In this document: positions 27,841 through 35,181 of the stretch, piece by piece
How positions within the stretch are numbered: the first letter of the stretch is position 1
Layout: every line of letters begins with the position of its first letter
Assembly (NCBI GenBank): GCA_003221515.1
Contig: QHSI01000111.1
Span: 1-59,273 of the forward strand
Source: Candidatus Rokuibacteriota bacterium
GTDB lineage: Bacteria > Methylomirabilota > Methylomirabilia > Rokubacteriales > CSP1-6
DNA: 59,273 nt
Direction: 5' to 3'
The notes under the pieces: generated by a model
Told to the model about the DNA's origin: nothing
Databases searched by the model: none
Seen by the model: only the letters and a program-made list of their open reading frames with translations
Translations under genes and position numbers: made by a program

Positions 27841-29992
27841 CGGCGCGCCCCTGAGCGACGCCGAGCGCCCGCACTGGTCCGAGCGACGATGGCTCCGCGC
27901 GCTGCGGGGCGCGCGCGGGCGGCCGCTCGGCTTCGTCCTGCTCGCGTTGTTGCTGCTCTTGCTCCTGGTGCCCGAGGGCTGGCTCTCGCTCCTCGGTCCG
28001 CTGCGCCTGGCGACCTTCGACGCCTACCAGTATCAGGCCCCACGCGCCCGCCGCTCGGCGCCGGCGCTGATCGTCGCGATCGACGACGCGAGCCTGCGCC
28101 ATCACGGCCAGTGGCCGTGGCCGCGGACCTGGCTCGCGGCGCTCGTCGCCCGCGTCGCCGAGGGGCAGCCGGCCGCGATCGCGCTCGACATCGTGATGCC
28201 CGAGCCTGACCGGCTGTCGCCGGGCCGCCTGGCGGACTTGATCACGGGCCTCGCTCCGGACGCGAGCGCCGGATTGCGGCGGCTGCCCAGCAACGACGCC
28301 GTCCTCGCCCACGCGATCCGGAGCCACCGGGTGATCGTCCCCATGGCTGGACTCGACGGCGAAAGTCAGGGAGCCGTCGCGGGCCGGCGGGCGCCGGTGC
28401 GCGTGTTCGGCACCGATCCGCTTCCGTTCCTTCGTCGTTTCGACGGGGCGCTTCGGAACCTCGACGAGATCGACGCCGCCGGCGGGGGCCACGGGCTCCT
28501 CAGCGTCGACATCGAGCGAGGCGTCGTGCGCCGCGCCCCGCTCATGGCGGCGATCGGCCCGTCGCTGGTGCCGGCGCTCGCGATCGAGATGCTGCGCGTC
28601 GCGGCCGGCGTGCCGGCGTTCGCCGTGCGCGCGGGCCCCGGCGGCGTCGAATCCGTGGGCATCGGCGACCTCCTCGTGCCCACCGAGGCCGACGGCAGCG
28701 TCTGGATCCACTACTCGCCGCACGACCCGAGCCGCTTCGTGTCGGCGGCCGACGTCCTCGCCGGACGGGTGCCGCTCCAGCAGTTCGAGCGAAAGCTCGT
28801 GCTCGTCGGCGTGACGGCGGTCGGCCTCTCCGACCATCAGGCGACGCCGGTCGCCGACCGGATGCCGGGCGTGGAGATCCACGCCCAGCTGCTCGAGGAT
28901 ATCTTCGACGGGTCGCTGCTCGCGCGGCCGCGCTGGGTCGGCCGGACCGAAGCGGCCCTGCTGGCTGCCGGCGGGCTCCTGCTCATCCTGGCGGTGCCGC
29001 GCTTCTCGGCGCGGAGGTCGGCCGGGCTCCTGGTCGCTCTGATCGTCGCCCTGATCGCGCTCGGCTCGCTCCTCTACTCGAAGGCGGGGATCCTGTTCGA
29101 CTGGTCGGCTCCCGCGTTGTCCGTAGCGATCCTCTACACCGCGATGCTGATGGTGACGCTCGTCGAGGGCGAGAGCCAGCGCCGCGCGCTGCGGCTCGAG
29201 ATCGCGCGCCAGCGCGAGGCCGCCGCGCGGCTCGCTGGCGAGCTGGAGGCGGCGCGACGGATCCAGCTCGGTAGTCTTCCCCGCGCCGCCGAGGCCTTTC
29301 CCAACGAGGCGCGGTTCGATCTCTACGCGTTTCTCGACCCGGCCCGCGAGGTCGGTGGCGACCTGTACGACTTCTTCCTCGTCGACGCCGATCACCTCTT
29401 CTTCCTGATCGGCGACGTGTCGGGCAAGGGATTGCCGGGCAGTCTCTTCATGACCGTGAGCAAGGCCCTCTGCAAGGGCGCCGCGCTCCGCCAGGGTGGC
29501 CGAGTTGCGCCGGTGCTCGTCGAGGCCAACGCCGAGCTCTCGCGGGACAACGCCGAGGGGTTGTTCGTCACCGTGCTGGCCGGCACCCTGAACGTGTCGA
29601 CCGGCGAGCTCGAGTACTGCAACGCCGGACACGAGCCGCCCCATCTCCTGCCCCGCCGTGAGCGCCCGCTGCGATCCCTCGACGGCGGCGGCCCGCCCTT
29701 GTGCGCCCTCGACGACTTCGAGTACGCCGCGACCTCGCTGCGGCTGGCGCCGGGAGACACCCTGTGCCTCGTCACGGACGGCGTGACCGAGGCGATGAAC
29801 GATTCCGGCAAGCTCTACGGCCGGACGCGGCTCGCGACGGTGCTGTCGCGGCTGGGCGACGCGACGAGCGCGAGCCAGGTCGGCGAGGCGTTGCGGAGCG
29901 ACGTCGAGTCGTTTGTGGCGGGCGCCGAGCGCGCCGACGACATGGCGATCCTGGTGCTGCGCTGGATCGGCCCGAGCGCTAGCGGACGGTGA
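27818..29992 (+). CDS. CHASE2-domain PP2C (SpoIIE-type) phosphatase
   Basis: A 724-residue membrane sensor-phosphatase. A first membrane helix (about 30-52) leads to an extracytoplasmic CHASE2 domain (DAYQYQAPRARRSAPALIVA to GVEIHAQLLEDIFDGS). Three membrane helices (about 370-435), a short coiled coil rich in Glu/Arg, and a SpoIIE-like PP2C domain follow. Metal-binding motifs are REVGGDLYDFF, GDVSGKGLPGSLFM and CLVTDGVTEAMND. It should dephosphorylate the STAS antagonist in response to an envelope signal. ATG 27818 overlaps the preceding gene; later starts have no ATG/GTG before the first helix. The 3' end overlaps the convergent OmpA gene by 14 bp. Confidence 0.92.
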   Translation: MAWRSPSDGAPLSDAERPHWSERRWLRALRGARGRPLGFVLLALLLLLLLVPEGWLSLLGPLRLATFDAYQYQAPRARRSAPALIVAIDDASLRHHGQWPWPRTWLAALVARVAEGQPAAIALDIVMPEPDRLSPGRLADLITGLAPDASAGLRRLPSNDAVLAHAIRSHRVIVPMAGLDGESQGAVAGRRAPVRVFGTDPLPFLRRFDGALRNLDEIDAAGGGHGLLSVDIERGVVRRAPLMAAIGPSLVPALAIEMLRVAAGVPAFAVRAGPGGVESVGIGDLLVPTEADGSVWIHYSPHDPSRFVSAADVLAGRVPLQQFERKLVLVGVTAVGLSDHQATPVADRMPGVEIHAQLLEDIFDGSLLARPRWVGRTEAALLAAGGLLLILAVPRFSARRSAGLLVALIVALIALGSLLYSKAGILFDWSAPALSVAILYTAMLMVTLVEGESQRRALRLEIARQREAAARLAGELEAARRIQLGSLPRAAEAFPNEARFDLYAFLDPAREVGGDLYDFFLVDADHLFFLIGDVSGKGLPGSLFMTVSKALCKGAALRQGGRVAPVLVEANAELSRDNAEGLFVTVLAGTLNVSTGELEYCNAGHEPPHLLPRRERPLRSLDGGGPPLCALDDFEYAATSLRLAPGDTLCLVTDGVTEAMNDSGKLYGRTRLATVLSRLGDATSASQVGEALRSDVESFVAGAERADDMAILVLRWIGPSASGR

Positions 29993-30587
29993 CTTCGACG
30001 CGCCGGTTGCGGGGCTCCGGCGCGCCGTCGGGCGTGCGGATCAGCGGCTCGCGCTTGCCGCGGCCGACCATCCGGATCCGGTCTTTGGCGGCGCCGAGCT
30101 TCACGAGCTCGATGCGCATGCGCTCGGCCCGCTTGATGGAGAGCTCGTCGTTGTACGCCATGGTCCCCACGGCGTCGGTGTGCCCGATCACGACCACCTC
30201 GGGCGCCTGGCGCCGGGCGATCTCGGAGAAGATCTGGGCGACGACGCGCCCGGACTCGGGCGTGAGCTCGTCGGTGCCTTCCTCGAAGTAGACGGTGAAC
30301 GACGCCGGCCGAATGGGCATGGCGGCCAGTGCCGGGCCGAACACCTGCTGCACGTCGGGTCGACCGGTGGTGCTGGTCTCGACGTTGCCCGCCCGCTCGA
30401 CCCGCGCCGTCGCGTACGCCTGGTTCAGCACCTGTTCCTTGCCGTCGCTCACCACCGACACCGCGCCGATCTTGCCGTCCGAGCCCGGCAGGAGGACGTA
30501 GAGATCATTGCGCGGCTTGGCGCAGCCGCCGACGGCCAGCGCCGCGAGGACCGCGACGCCGAGCAGAACCCTCGGCGTGCGGCTCAG
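29979..30587 (-). CDS. OmpA-family lipoprotein, probable CTG start
   Basis: The OmpA-like domain runs from FTVYFEEGTDELTPESGRVV to EPRNRRVEVTVR and includes the peptidoglycan-binding GHTDAVGTMAYNDELSIKRA. Upstream of the first GTG (30461) the same frame encodes a clear lipoprotein signal, VLLGVAVLAALAVGGCAKP, so the true start must be further upstream. No ATG, GTG or TTG exists there. CTG 30587 overlaps the FecR stop as CTGA and follows GGGGAAAAGGA, so a CUG start with coupled translation is proposed (202 residues). It would anchor the outer membrane to the wall beside the CHASE2 sensor system. Confidence 0.78.
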   Translation of the reverse strand: MSRTPRVLLGVAVLAALAVGGCAKPRNDLYVLLPGSDGKIGAVSVVSDGKEQVLNQAYATARVERAGNVETSTTGRPDVQQVFGPALAAMPIRPASFTVYFEEGTDELTPESGRVVAQIFSEIARRQAPEVVVIGHTDAVGTMAYNDELSIKRAERMRIELVKLGAAKDRIRMVGRGKREPLIRTPDGAPEPRNRRVEVTVR

Positions 30588-31033
30588 TCCTTTTCCCCGG
30601 TCCGGACGACGAACTCGGTGCCCCGTACACCCAGGATCGCAGCCGGCGTCCTGACCTTCATCGCGTCCGGCGTCTGCTTGGCGATCTTGCCGGAGACGAC
30701 CGAGAGGGTCCCGCGCTTGAGCGAGCTCTCGAACGCGCCCTGATTCGTGGTCGAGTTGAAGACGAAGCGGTCGATGGCCAGGGCGCTGCGCGGCCCGACC
30801 GACATCAGGCTGTTGTCGAGGAACGTGACGCCGGCCGAGCCGTCGGCGCCGGTCACGACCATGTCGCGCAGCTGGACCTTGGCGCCCACCGGCGCCGGCA
30901 GGCTCTTGCCGTTGCGCTCGATGTGAACCTCACCTTTGGATACCTTGATCTGTCCCACTTCGTCGGCCGCGACCGCGGCGGTCGCGGCGACCAGGGCCAT
31001 CAGAACGGCAGAAAGTAGTCCGCGCAGCATCAT
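30584..31033 (-). CDS. FecR-domain exported protein
   Basis: A 149-residue protein with a signal peptide (cleavage near AAVAADEVG) and a single FecR domain: GEVHIERNGKSLPAPVGAKV, VTFLDNSLMSVGPRSALAID, FESSLKRGTLSVVSGKIAKQ, then TPAAILGVRGTEFVV. It is secreted without a membrane anchor, unlike sigma-regulating FecR. Such stand-alone proteins often occur with CHASE2 and OmpA partners. ATG 31033 has GGAGA upstream. It is co-transcribed with OmpA and divergent from the HATPase gene. Confidence 0.88.
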   Translation of the reverse strand: MMLRGLLSAVLMALVAATAAVAADEVGQIKVSKGEVHIERNGKSLPAPVGAKVQLRDMVVTGADGSAGVTFLDNSLMSVGPRSALAIDRFVFNSTTNQGAFESSLKRGTLSVVSGKIAKQTPDAMKVRTPAAILGVRGTEFVVRTGEKD

Positions 31034-31141
31034 GGCAATCTCCGATCTCCGGAAATTTTCTTCAGAAGGACGCGGCCCGGTGCCGCGCGACAGCATCACT
31101 CCGCCTATAATATCGCAGCGACACGTCGGGACCGTCGCACC

Positions 31142-31594
31142 CTGGAGGCCGGCACGAGCGATAGTGGGCAGAGCGGCAGACACCACCATAGGACGTTCTC
31201 CGCGCGGCGCGCCGCGCTGTCCGACGTCACGGCGTTCGTCGCCGACGTCTGCGACGCCGCCCGAATCGGACGCGAGCCCTCGCTGCGGCTCAGGCTCCTG
31301 ATCGAGGAGCTCTTCATCAACACCCTCGACCACGGCTACCGTGGCGATTCCGAGGGGCCGGTGGAGGTCGCGTTCGAGGTGGGCCCGGACGGCATCGAGC
31401 TCACGTACGAGGACGCGGCGCCGCCGTACGATCCCTTCGCGGCGCTGAGCCCGCCCGACGAGGGCGCGGCCGTCGAGGACCGGCGCGTGGGCGGCCTGGG
31501 CGTGCTGCTGGTCGCGGCGATGGCGGAGCAGGTCCGCTACCGGCGCGCCGGCGACCGCAATCGCATCTCGCTGCTCATCCGCGCCGCCCGCTGA
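31142..31594 (+). CDS. HATPase-type anti-sigma factor/serine kinase, start uncertain
   Basis: The frame encodes an RsbW/SpoIIAB-like GHKL domain: RTFSARRAALSDVTAFVADV, N-box EELFINTLDHGY, a G1 region YEDAAPPYDPF and a G2 region VGGLGVLLVAAM, ending in ISLLIRAAR. Translation conventionally starts at GTG 31361, but this would delete the N-box. The coherent domain extends upstream to about 31185 with no ATG, GTG or TTG; CTG 31142 is the only plausible codon. Either a CUG start is used, as proposed for the OmpA gene, or the start was lost. It would phosphorylate the STAS antagonist at Ser58 and sequester a sigma factor not encoded here. Confidence 0.72.
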   Translation: MEAGTSDSGQSGRHHHRTFSARRAALSDVTAFVADVCDAARIGREPSLRLRLLIEELFINTLDHGYRGDSEGPVEVAFEVGPDGIELTYEDAAPPYDPFAALSPPDEGAAVEDRRVGGLGVLLVAAMAEQVRYRRAGDRNRISLLIRAAR

Positions 31595-31600
31595 CCCGCC

Positions 31601-32695
31601 TCACCCGTCGTCCTTGCGACGAATGAAGTAGCGCACCGCCTCGCCGTAGCCGAGAGCGCGGCCGAGCGGCATCGTGACCTCGAGCACGGCCTTGAGCCCG
31701 CCGCGCACCGGCGGGCTCTGGAGCAGCGTCAGGCCGAGGCGCGCGGCGCCGCTCTCTCGGCCACTGAGCCAGTGCTTCATGCTCCGGGTGAGATAGCGCG
31801 GCTTCGTGCGGTGCACGGTATCGACCACACGGCCGCCGGCCCGCGCGACCATCTGGTCCATCGTGCTCGGCGTGAAATGCACCAGGTGCCGCGGGAAATC
31901 CAGCCCTGACCAGTACCGGCCGAAGAGTCGGCCGCCCACGCCGCCGACGTTCGGGACCTCGACGACGATGAGGCCGCCCGGGGCGAGCCAGCCCAGCATG
32001 CGACCGAGCGCCTCACGCGGGAACGGCAGGTGCTCGATGACGTGAAACGCCGTGATCAAGTCGAAGCTCGCCGGCGCGAACGGCGCGTCGACCGGATCGC
32101 CGACGAACACGTCCGGCGTGATCGTCTTCGCCTTCAGGGCGGCCTCGGGGTCGAACTCGACCCCGGCGACCGACCAGCCCATCGCGCGCATCTGGCCCAG
32201 GAACTTGCCGCTGGCGCAGCCCACGTCGAGGAGCCGCCCCTGCCCGTGCCACGGCGGAAAGGCGGTCACGATCTTGCGACGGCGCCACCGACCGGCCAGG
32301 CGGTCGCGCCAGCCGACGTCCGAGACGTCCACATGACCGTAGCCGAGTCGCTCGTGCAGGACGAAGCGCACCGCGCGCCCGCGGCTCGTCAGGATCCGCG
32401 GGAGCTCGGGATCACGGGCGTGCGGCCCGTAGTTCGGCGGATAGGCGCGATCGAGGTGATCGACGCGAACGCGGGGGTTCTGATGGAGCAGGCCGCAACG
32501 CGCGCACCGCGCCAGCGAGAACACGCCGGGCACGCCCATCGCGACGTCGCGCGAGCTGGCCACGTGCACCGCCGACGCGGCGCCGCACAGCGGGCAATCG
32601 ACCTGCTCGAGCGGCAGCGGCGCCACGGCGGTGCGCGCTGCAGGCGGTTGCGGGGCTGGGGCCCCGCCGGCCGAGGCGCGACTATCAATACTCAC
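31601..32695 (-). CDS. SAM-dependent methyltransferase with N-terminal zinc ribbon
   Basis: A 364-residue protein. A CPLCG...CARCG zinc ribbon lies at about residues 35-65. The class I methyltransferase core follows: motif I LLDVGCASGKFLGQM, VEFDPEA, FDLITAFHVIEHLPFP and LAPGGLIVVEVPN. This architecture is common in enzymes modifying sugars or polyketides in surface polysaccharide clusters. The first 24 residues (SRASAGGAPAPQPPAARTA) are the recurrent GC-rich element read in frame, so the native start may be elsewhere; no ATG exists between the element and the zinc ribbon. Confidence 0.87.
   Translation of the reverse strand: MSIDSRASAGGAPAPQPPAARTAVAPLPLEQVDCPLCGAASAVHVASSRDVAMGVPGVFSLARCARCGLLHQNPRVRVDHLDRAYPPNYGPHARDPELPRILTSRGRAVRFVLHERLGYGHVDVSDVGWRDRLAGRWRRRKIVTAFPPWHGQGRLLDVGCASGKFLGQMRAMGWSVAGVEFDPEAALKAKTITPDVFVGDPVDAPFAPASFDLITAFHVIEHLPFPREALGRMLGWLAPGGLIVVEVPNVGGVGGRLFGRYWSGLDFPRHLVHFTPSTMDQMVARAGGRVVDTVHRTKPRYLTRSMKHWLSGRESGAARLGLTLLQSPPVRGGLKAVLEVTMPLGRALGYGEAVRYFIRRKDDG
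32638..32691 (+). repeat. recurrent GC-rich leader element, copy at the methyltransferase start
   Basis: GTGCGCGCTGCAGGCGGTTG, then CGGGGCTGGGGCCCCGCCGG and CCGAGGCGCGACTAT. It is read away from the methyltransferase and towards the small exported gene at 32927, although a separate promoter (32759-32787) lies between. This is the one copy that lies inside a predicted coding sequence. Confidence 0.85.
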
Positions 32696-32758
32696 GGGCT
32701 GATCCTACGACGAGGCGCCACACTCGCCAAGACGACGCCGCCCGCCGCGGGGCGCGCC

Positions 32759-32787
32759 TTGACTTGCGCGACCGGTGGACCTATAGT
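32759..32787 (+). promoter_or_regulatory. sigma-70-type promoter
   Basis: TTGACT and TATAGT are separated by exactly 17 bp, among the best promoter matches in the window. Transcription would start near 32794 and leave a 5' leader of about 130 bases before ATG 32927. Confidence 0.7.
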
Positions 32788-32926
32788 CCGGCGCCAAGAT
32801 CCGCTTCGCTCCGAGCTTCGCTCGCTGACCCTGGTAACGATCGTCGCGCAGACGCAACGACCGGCCCTTTCGGTTCCGTCTCGGCCCGCTGTTGAGGTCG
32901 AATCGGACCATGAGGGGGGTGAGCAC

Positions 32927-33178
32927 ATGAGAGCGATCCTTCTCGGCGCAGCGCTCGTGTTCGTGTCGGCGGCCGTCGCCGGCGCCGGCGAGTGTCCGAT
33001 GCTGCAGGCGCAGATCGACACGCAGTTCGGCAAGCGCTTCGACCGGCAAGCGACCGAAGCGAGGACCAAAGCCGCCGAGGCGATGGCGCTTCACAAGGCC
33101 GGCAAGCACGACGAGTCGGTGAAGCTGTACGAAGAGGCGGCGAAGCTGGGCAGCATCCAGCTGACCCGCAAGCAGTAG
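32927..33178 (+). CDS. small exported protein with TPR-like repeat
   Basis: An 83-residue product. The signal peptide (MRAILLGAALVFVSAAVAGA) is followed by GECPMLQAQIDTQFGKRFDR and a helical pair, AAEAMALHKAGKHDESVKLY and EEAAKLG, that resembles one tetratricopeptide repeat. GAGGGGGGTGAG precedes ATG 32927. It has its own strong promoter and terminator, so it is probably well expressed. Function unknown; similar small proteins occur as short hypothetical secreted proteins. Confidence 0.78.
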   Translation: MRAILLGAALVFVSAAVAGAGECPMLQAQIDTQFGKRFDRQATEARTKAAEAMALHKAGKHDESVKLYEEAAKLGSIQLTRKQ

Positions 33179-33194
33179 GTCGCGGCGTCCTCGG

Positions 33195-33220
33195 CCCTGG
33201 AGCGGTCCCCCGCTCCAGGG
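33195..33220. terminator. 11-bp perfect hairpin between convergent genes
   Basis: CCCTGGAGCGG pairs perfectly with CCGCTCCAGGG around a TCCC loop, 16 bases after the small exported gene and 28 bases beyond the rpsU stop on the other strand. It has no U-tract. It is likely to act for both genes. Confidence 0.7.
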
Positions 33221-33248
33221 TCGCTCGACTCCGACAGGCGCGCGCCGC

Positions 33249-33449
33249 CTAGTCCGAGTCGCCCTGGAACCGCTTCATGGCCTTGCGGCGCTTCTTCTGC
33301 GCCTGGGCCGCCTTGCGCTTGCGCTTGACCGACGGTTTCTCGTAGTGGGCGCGCTTCTTCATCTCTTGAAAGACGCCGTCCTTCAGCATCTGCTTCTTGA
33401 GCTGCTTCAGCGCGGCCTCGATCTGATTGTCGAAAACCTCGATCTTCAC
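33249..33449 (-). CDS. rpsU: 30S ribosomal protein S21, copy 1
   Basis: A 66-residue basic protein. [36 protein letters not shown] and a Lys/Arg-rich tail ([19 protein letters not shown]) are typical of S21, which sits on the small subunit near the anti-Shine-Dalgarno end of 16S rRNA. The GTG start follows the TGA of the upstream 71-residue gene without a gap, so the two are coupled. A second copy, at 46904-47107, is about 85 per cent identical by eye and has the same neighbour. Confidence 0.95.
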   Translation of the reverse strand: MKIEVFDNQIEAALKQLKKQMLKDGVFQEMKKRAHYEKPSVKRKRKAAQAQKKRRKAMKRFQGDSD

Positions 33450-33665
33450 TCAGCGCCCCCGCAAGTGCGCCGTCGATCGAAACGTGCGTACCGGCTGTGA
33501 ATTGTCGACGACGTTCATCTGCGCCAGCCGCTTCGTCCCCTGCGCCACCGCGCTGGCGATCGTCACGAAGGTCTCGCGCGATTCCTCGATGACCTCGCCT
33601 GCGTAGTTGACGATCCGCCAGCGCCACCGGGGATTCCGCGGGGTCGAGAACGCTACGACTTGCAT
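33450..33665 (-). CDS. 71-residue protein always paired with S21, copy 1
   Basis: MQVVAFSTPRNPRWRWRIVN starts a 71-residue protein that continues YAGEVIEESRETFVTIASAV, QGTKRLAQMNVVDN and RTFRSTAHLRGR. The paralogue at 46687-46902 has the same length and the invariant W-RWRIVNYAGE, EES-TF-TIA, KRL--MNVVD-S and RST-HLR blocks. There is no signal peptide, Cys or membrane segment, so it is cytoplasmic. Direct coupling to S21 at both loci suggests a role in translation or ribosome assembly. I recognise no named family. Confidence 0.85.
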   Translation of the reverse strand: MQVVAFSTPRNPRWRWRIVNYAGEVIEESRETFVTIASAVAQGTKRLAQMNVVDNSQPVRTFRSTAHLRGR

Positions 33666-33865
33666 CGAGGGCTCGGGCCGGCCATAGGGCCGCTATGATG
33701 GCACATTCGCGCTGCCCGTGTTGCACAGAGTTGCCAGTCTGACCAGGACGATCCCCGGCTAGGAATTCGATATTGCGGCGTTTTCGGACTCCTCGGGCCG
33801 ATGGCATCGCCCGTGCTCAGTGTTAACGGAAGCATCACGCCATGAACCGAGGAAGGAGCCGCGCT

Positions 33866-34390
33866 ATGAGACGGGGTCTTCTCGCTCTGACTGCCATCGC
33901 CACCGCGCTCGCTCTGTCGCCCGCCACGTCCGGGGCGGGTGAGATGAAGGACTCGTGGGTCACGACCAAGGCGAAGATGGCCATGGTCAAGGACGACCGC
34001 GTGAAAGCCCGGCGCGTCAAGGTCGAGACGCAGGACGGCATCGTCACCCTGCGCGGCAAGGTGGCCACCGTCGACGAAAAGACTGCGGCGGAAGAGATCG
34101 CCCGTGAGATCGACGGCGCGACGTCCGTCAGCAACGCCCTCCAGGTCGTGCCCGACGATCTGCGGCCGTCGGTCGACGCGAAGGACGAGGAGCTCGCGAA
34201 GACGGTCAAGGCGCGTCTCGACAAGGAGGACCGGCTCAAGGAGGCCGGCATCCAGGTGCGCGCCGACAACAGCGTCGTGACGCTGATTGGCAAGATCGCC
34301 GACCCGAAGCTCAAGACGCGCGCCGCCGACTTGACGCGCGCAGTTCCCGGGGTCAAGGCCGTAAGGAACGAGCTCGCGCAAAAGAGCTAG
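33866..34390 (+). CDS. periplasmic BON-domain protein
   Basis: A 174-residue exported protein with a signal peptide (cleavage after TSGAG) and two BON domains, about 28-95 (VKVETQDGIVTLRGKVATVD) and 102-172 (IQVRADNSVVTLIGKIADPK). The pattern is OsmY-like; such proteins bind phospholipid and support the envelope under stress. ATG 33866 is chosen over 33842 because AAGGAG lies 8 bases before it. The 176 bp upstream of 33842 shows no gene. Confidence 0.9.
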   Translation: MRRGLLALTAIATALALSPATSGAGEMKDSWVTTKAKMAMVKDDRVKARRVKVETQDGIVTLRGKVATVDEKTAAEEIAREIDGATSVSNALQVVPDDLRPSVDAKDEELAKTVKARLDKEDRLKEAGIQVRADNSVVTLIGKIADPKLKTRAADLTRAVPGVKAVRNELAQKS

Positions 34391-34398
34391 GGAACGGC

Positions 34399-35154
34399 AT
34401 GCTGGCCCAGGCGGACCTCCAGAACGCGCTCGCCCAGGCTCTCAGGGAGTTCGGCCCGGCGTGGAAGGTCGTCAGCGAATGCTCGCCGGTCGATCCGCTC
34501 GATCCGAGTCATTGGGCGGTGGGCTCTCAGAGCTTTCACGTCAACATCCGCCACCGCGTCACCGGACGCCTCAAGGTGCTCGGCCGCCGGGTTGCCGAGG
34601 AGCCGAGCGCCAGCCTGCACCGCGCGGTGGCCCATTCGCTCGTCGACTCGTACGTCCACGGCAACGCGGATCCCATCCGGCGGTACCTGGAAGACATCGG
34701 CGTCGCCGCGAGCGCCGAGAGCGACGCGGGACACTTCTTCCGGCGCCCCGCCGCCGTCGGCGCGGCGCCGGTGTCGACGACGCGAGCGGTCGCGGAGGCG
34801 TTGGAGGCTCAGCCGCCCGTCGCGCGAACGCCAGTTGCTCGCGCGCCCCTCCCCGCAGCCGGGCCTCCACGGCGTCTCCCCATCGACGAACAGCGGCGCC
34901 CCCTTCCCGTCGCCGAGCCACGGCGACGTGTTTCCATCGTCGAGCCTTCACGCGTCGAGCCTTCACGGCCGGTCTCGACTACCGAGCCGCCGCGTCCGGC
35001 ATTGCCCGTCGCGGCGCACGGCTCGGGGGCGATGAGGGAGACCGGCGCCGGGGGGAGCCGAGTTCTGAGGCGCTTCAAGCGAGAGTTCCAGATCTGGCAG
35101 TGGCGCCGCGCGGCGGGCAGCAGCGCCCAGAAGAGCTCCGGCAGGGACGACTGA
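34399..35154 (+). CDS. uncharacterised protein with Pro/Arg-rich C-terminus
   Basis: A 251-residue product. The first 110 residues look folded: MLAQADLQNALAQALREFGP, SHWAVGSQSFHVNIRHRVTG and an alpha-helical HRAVAHSLVDSYVHG segment. Residues 115-215 are low-complexity Pro/Arg/Val repeats (PVARTPVARAPLP, SRVEPSRPVSTTEPPRP). A basic tail, LRRFKREFQIWQWRRA, follows. It starts 8 bp after the BON gene, so is probably co-transcribed. No family recognised. Confidence 0.7.
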   Translation: MLAQADLQNALAQALREFGPAWKVVSECSPVDPLDPSHWAVGSQSFHVNIRHRVTGRLKVLGRRVAEEPSASLHRAVAHSLVDSYVHGNADPIRRYLEDIGVAASAESDAGHFFRRPAAVGAAPVSTTRAVAEALEAQPPVARTPVARAPLPAAGPPRRLPIDEQRRPLPVAEPRRRVSIVEPSRVEPSRPVSTTEPPRPALPVAAHGSGAMRETGAGGSRVLRRFKREFQIWQWRRAAGSSAQKSSGRDD

Positions 35155-35158
35155 TCGT

Positions 35159-35180
35159 GGAGGGCCGGCTCCGGCCCTCC
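35159..35180. terminator. 10-bp perfect hairpin between convergent genes
   Basis: GGAGGGCCGG pairs with CCGGCCCTCC around CT. It fills the 27-bp gap between the convergent stop codons at 35154 and 35182, the only space available for termination of both transcripts. It has no U-tract. Confidence 0.65.
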
Positions 35181-35181
35181 C

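Noticed and set aside
34809-35078. Arg/Gly-rich minus-strand frame and other frames over the repeat-rich part of 34399-35154
   Set aside because: They come from low-complexity Pro/Arg codons of the plus-strand gene. No start signal or coherent domain was found.
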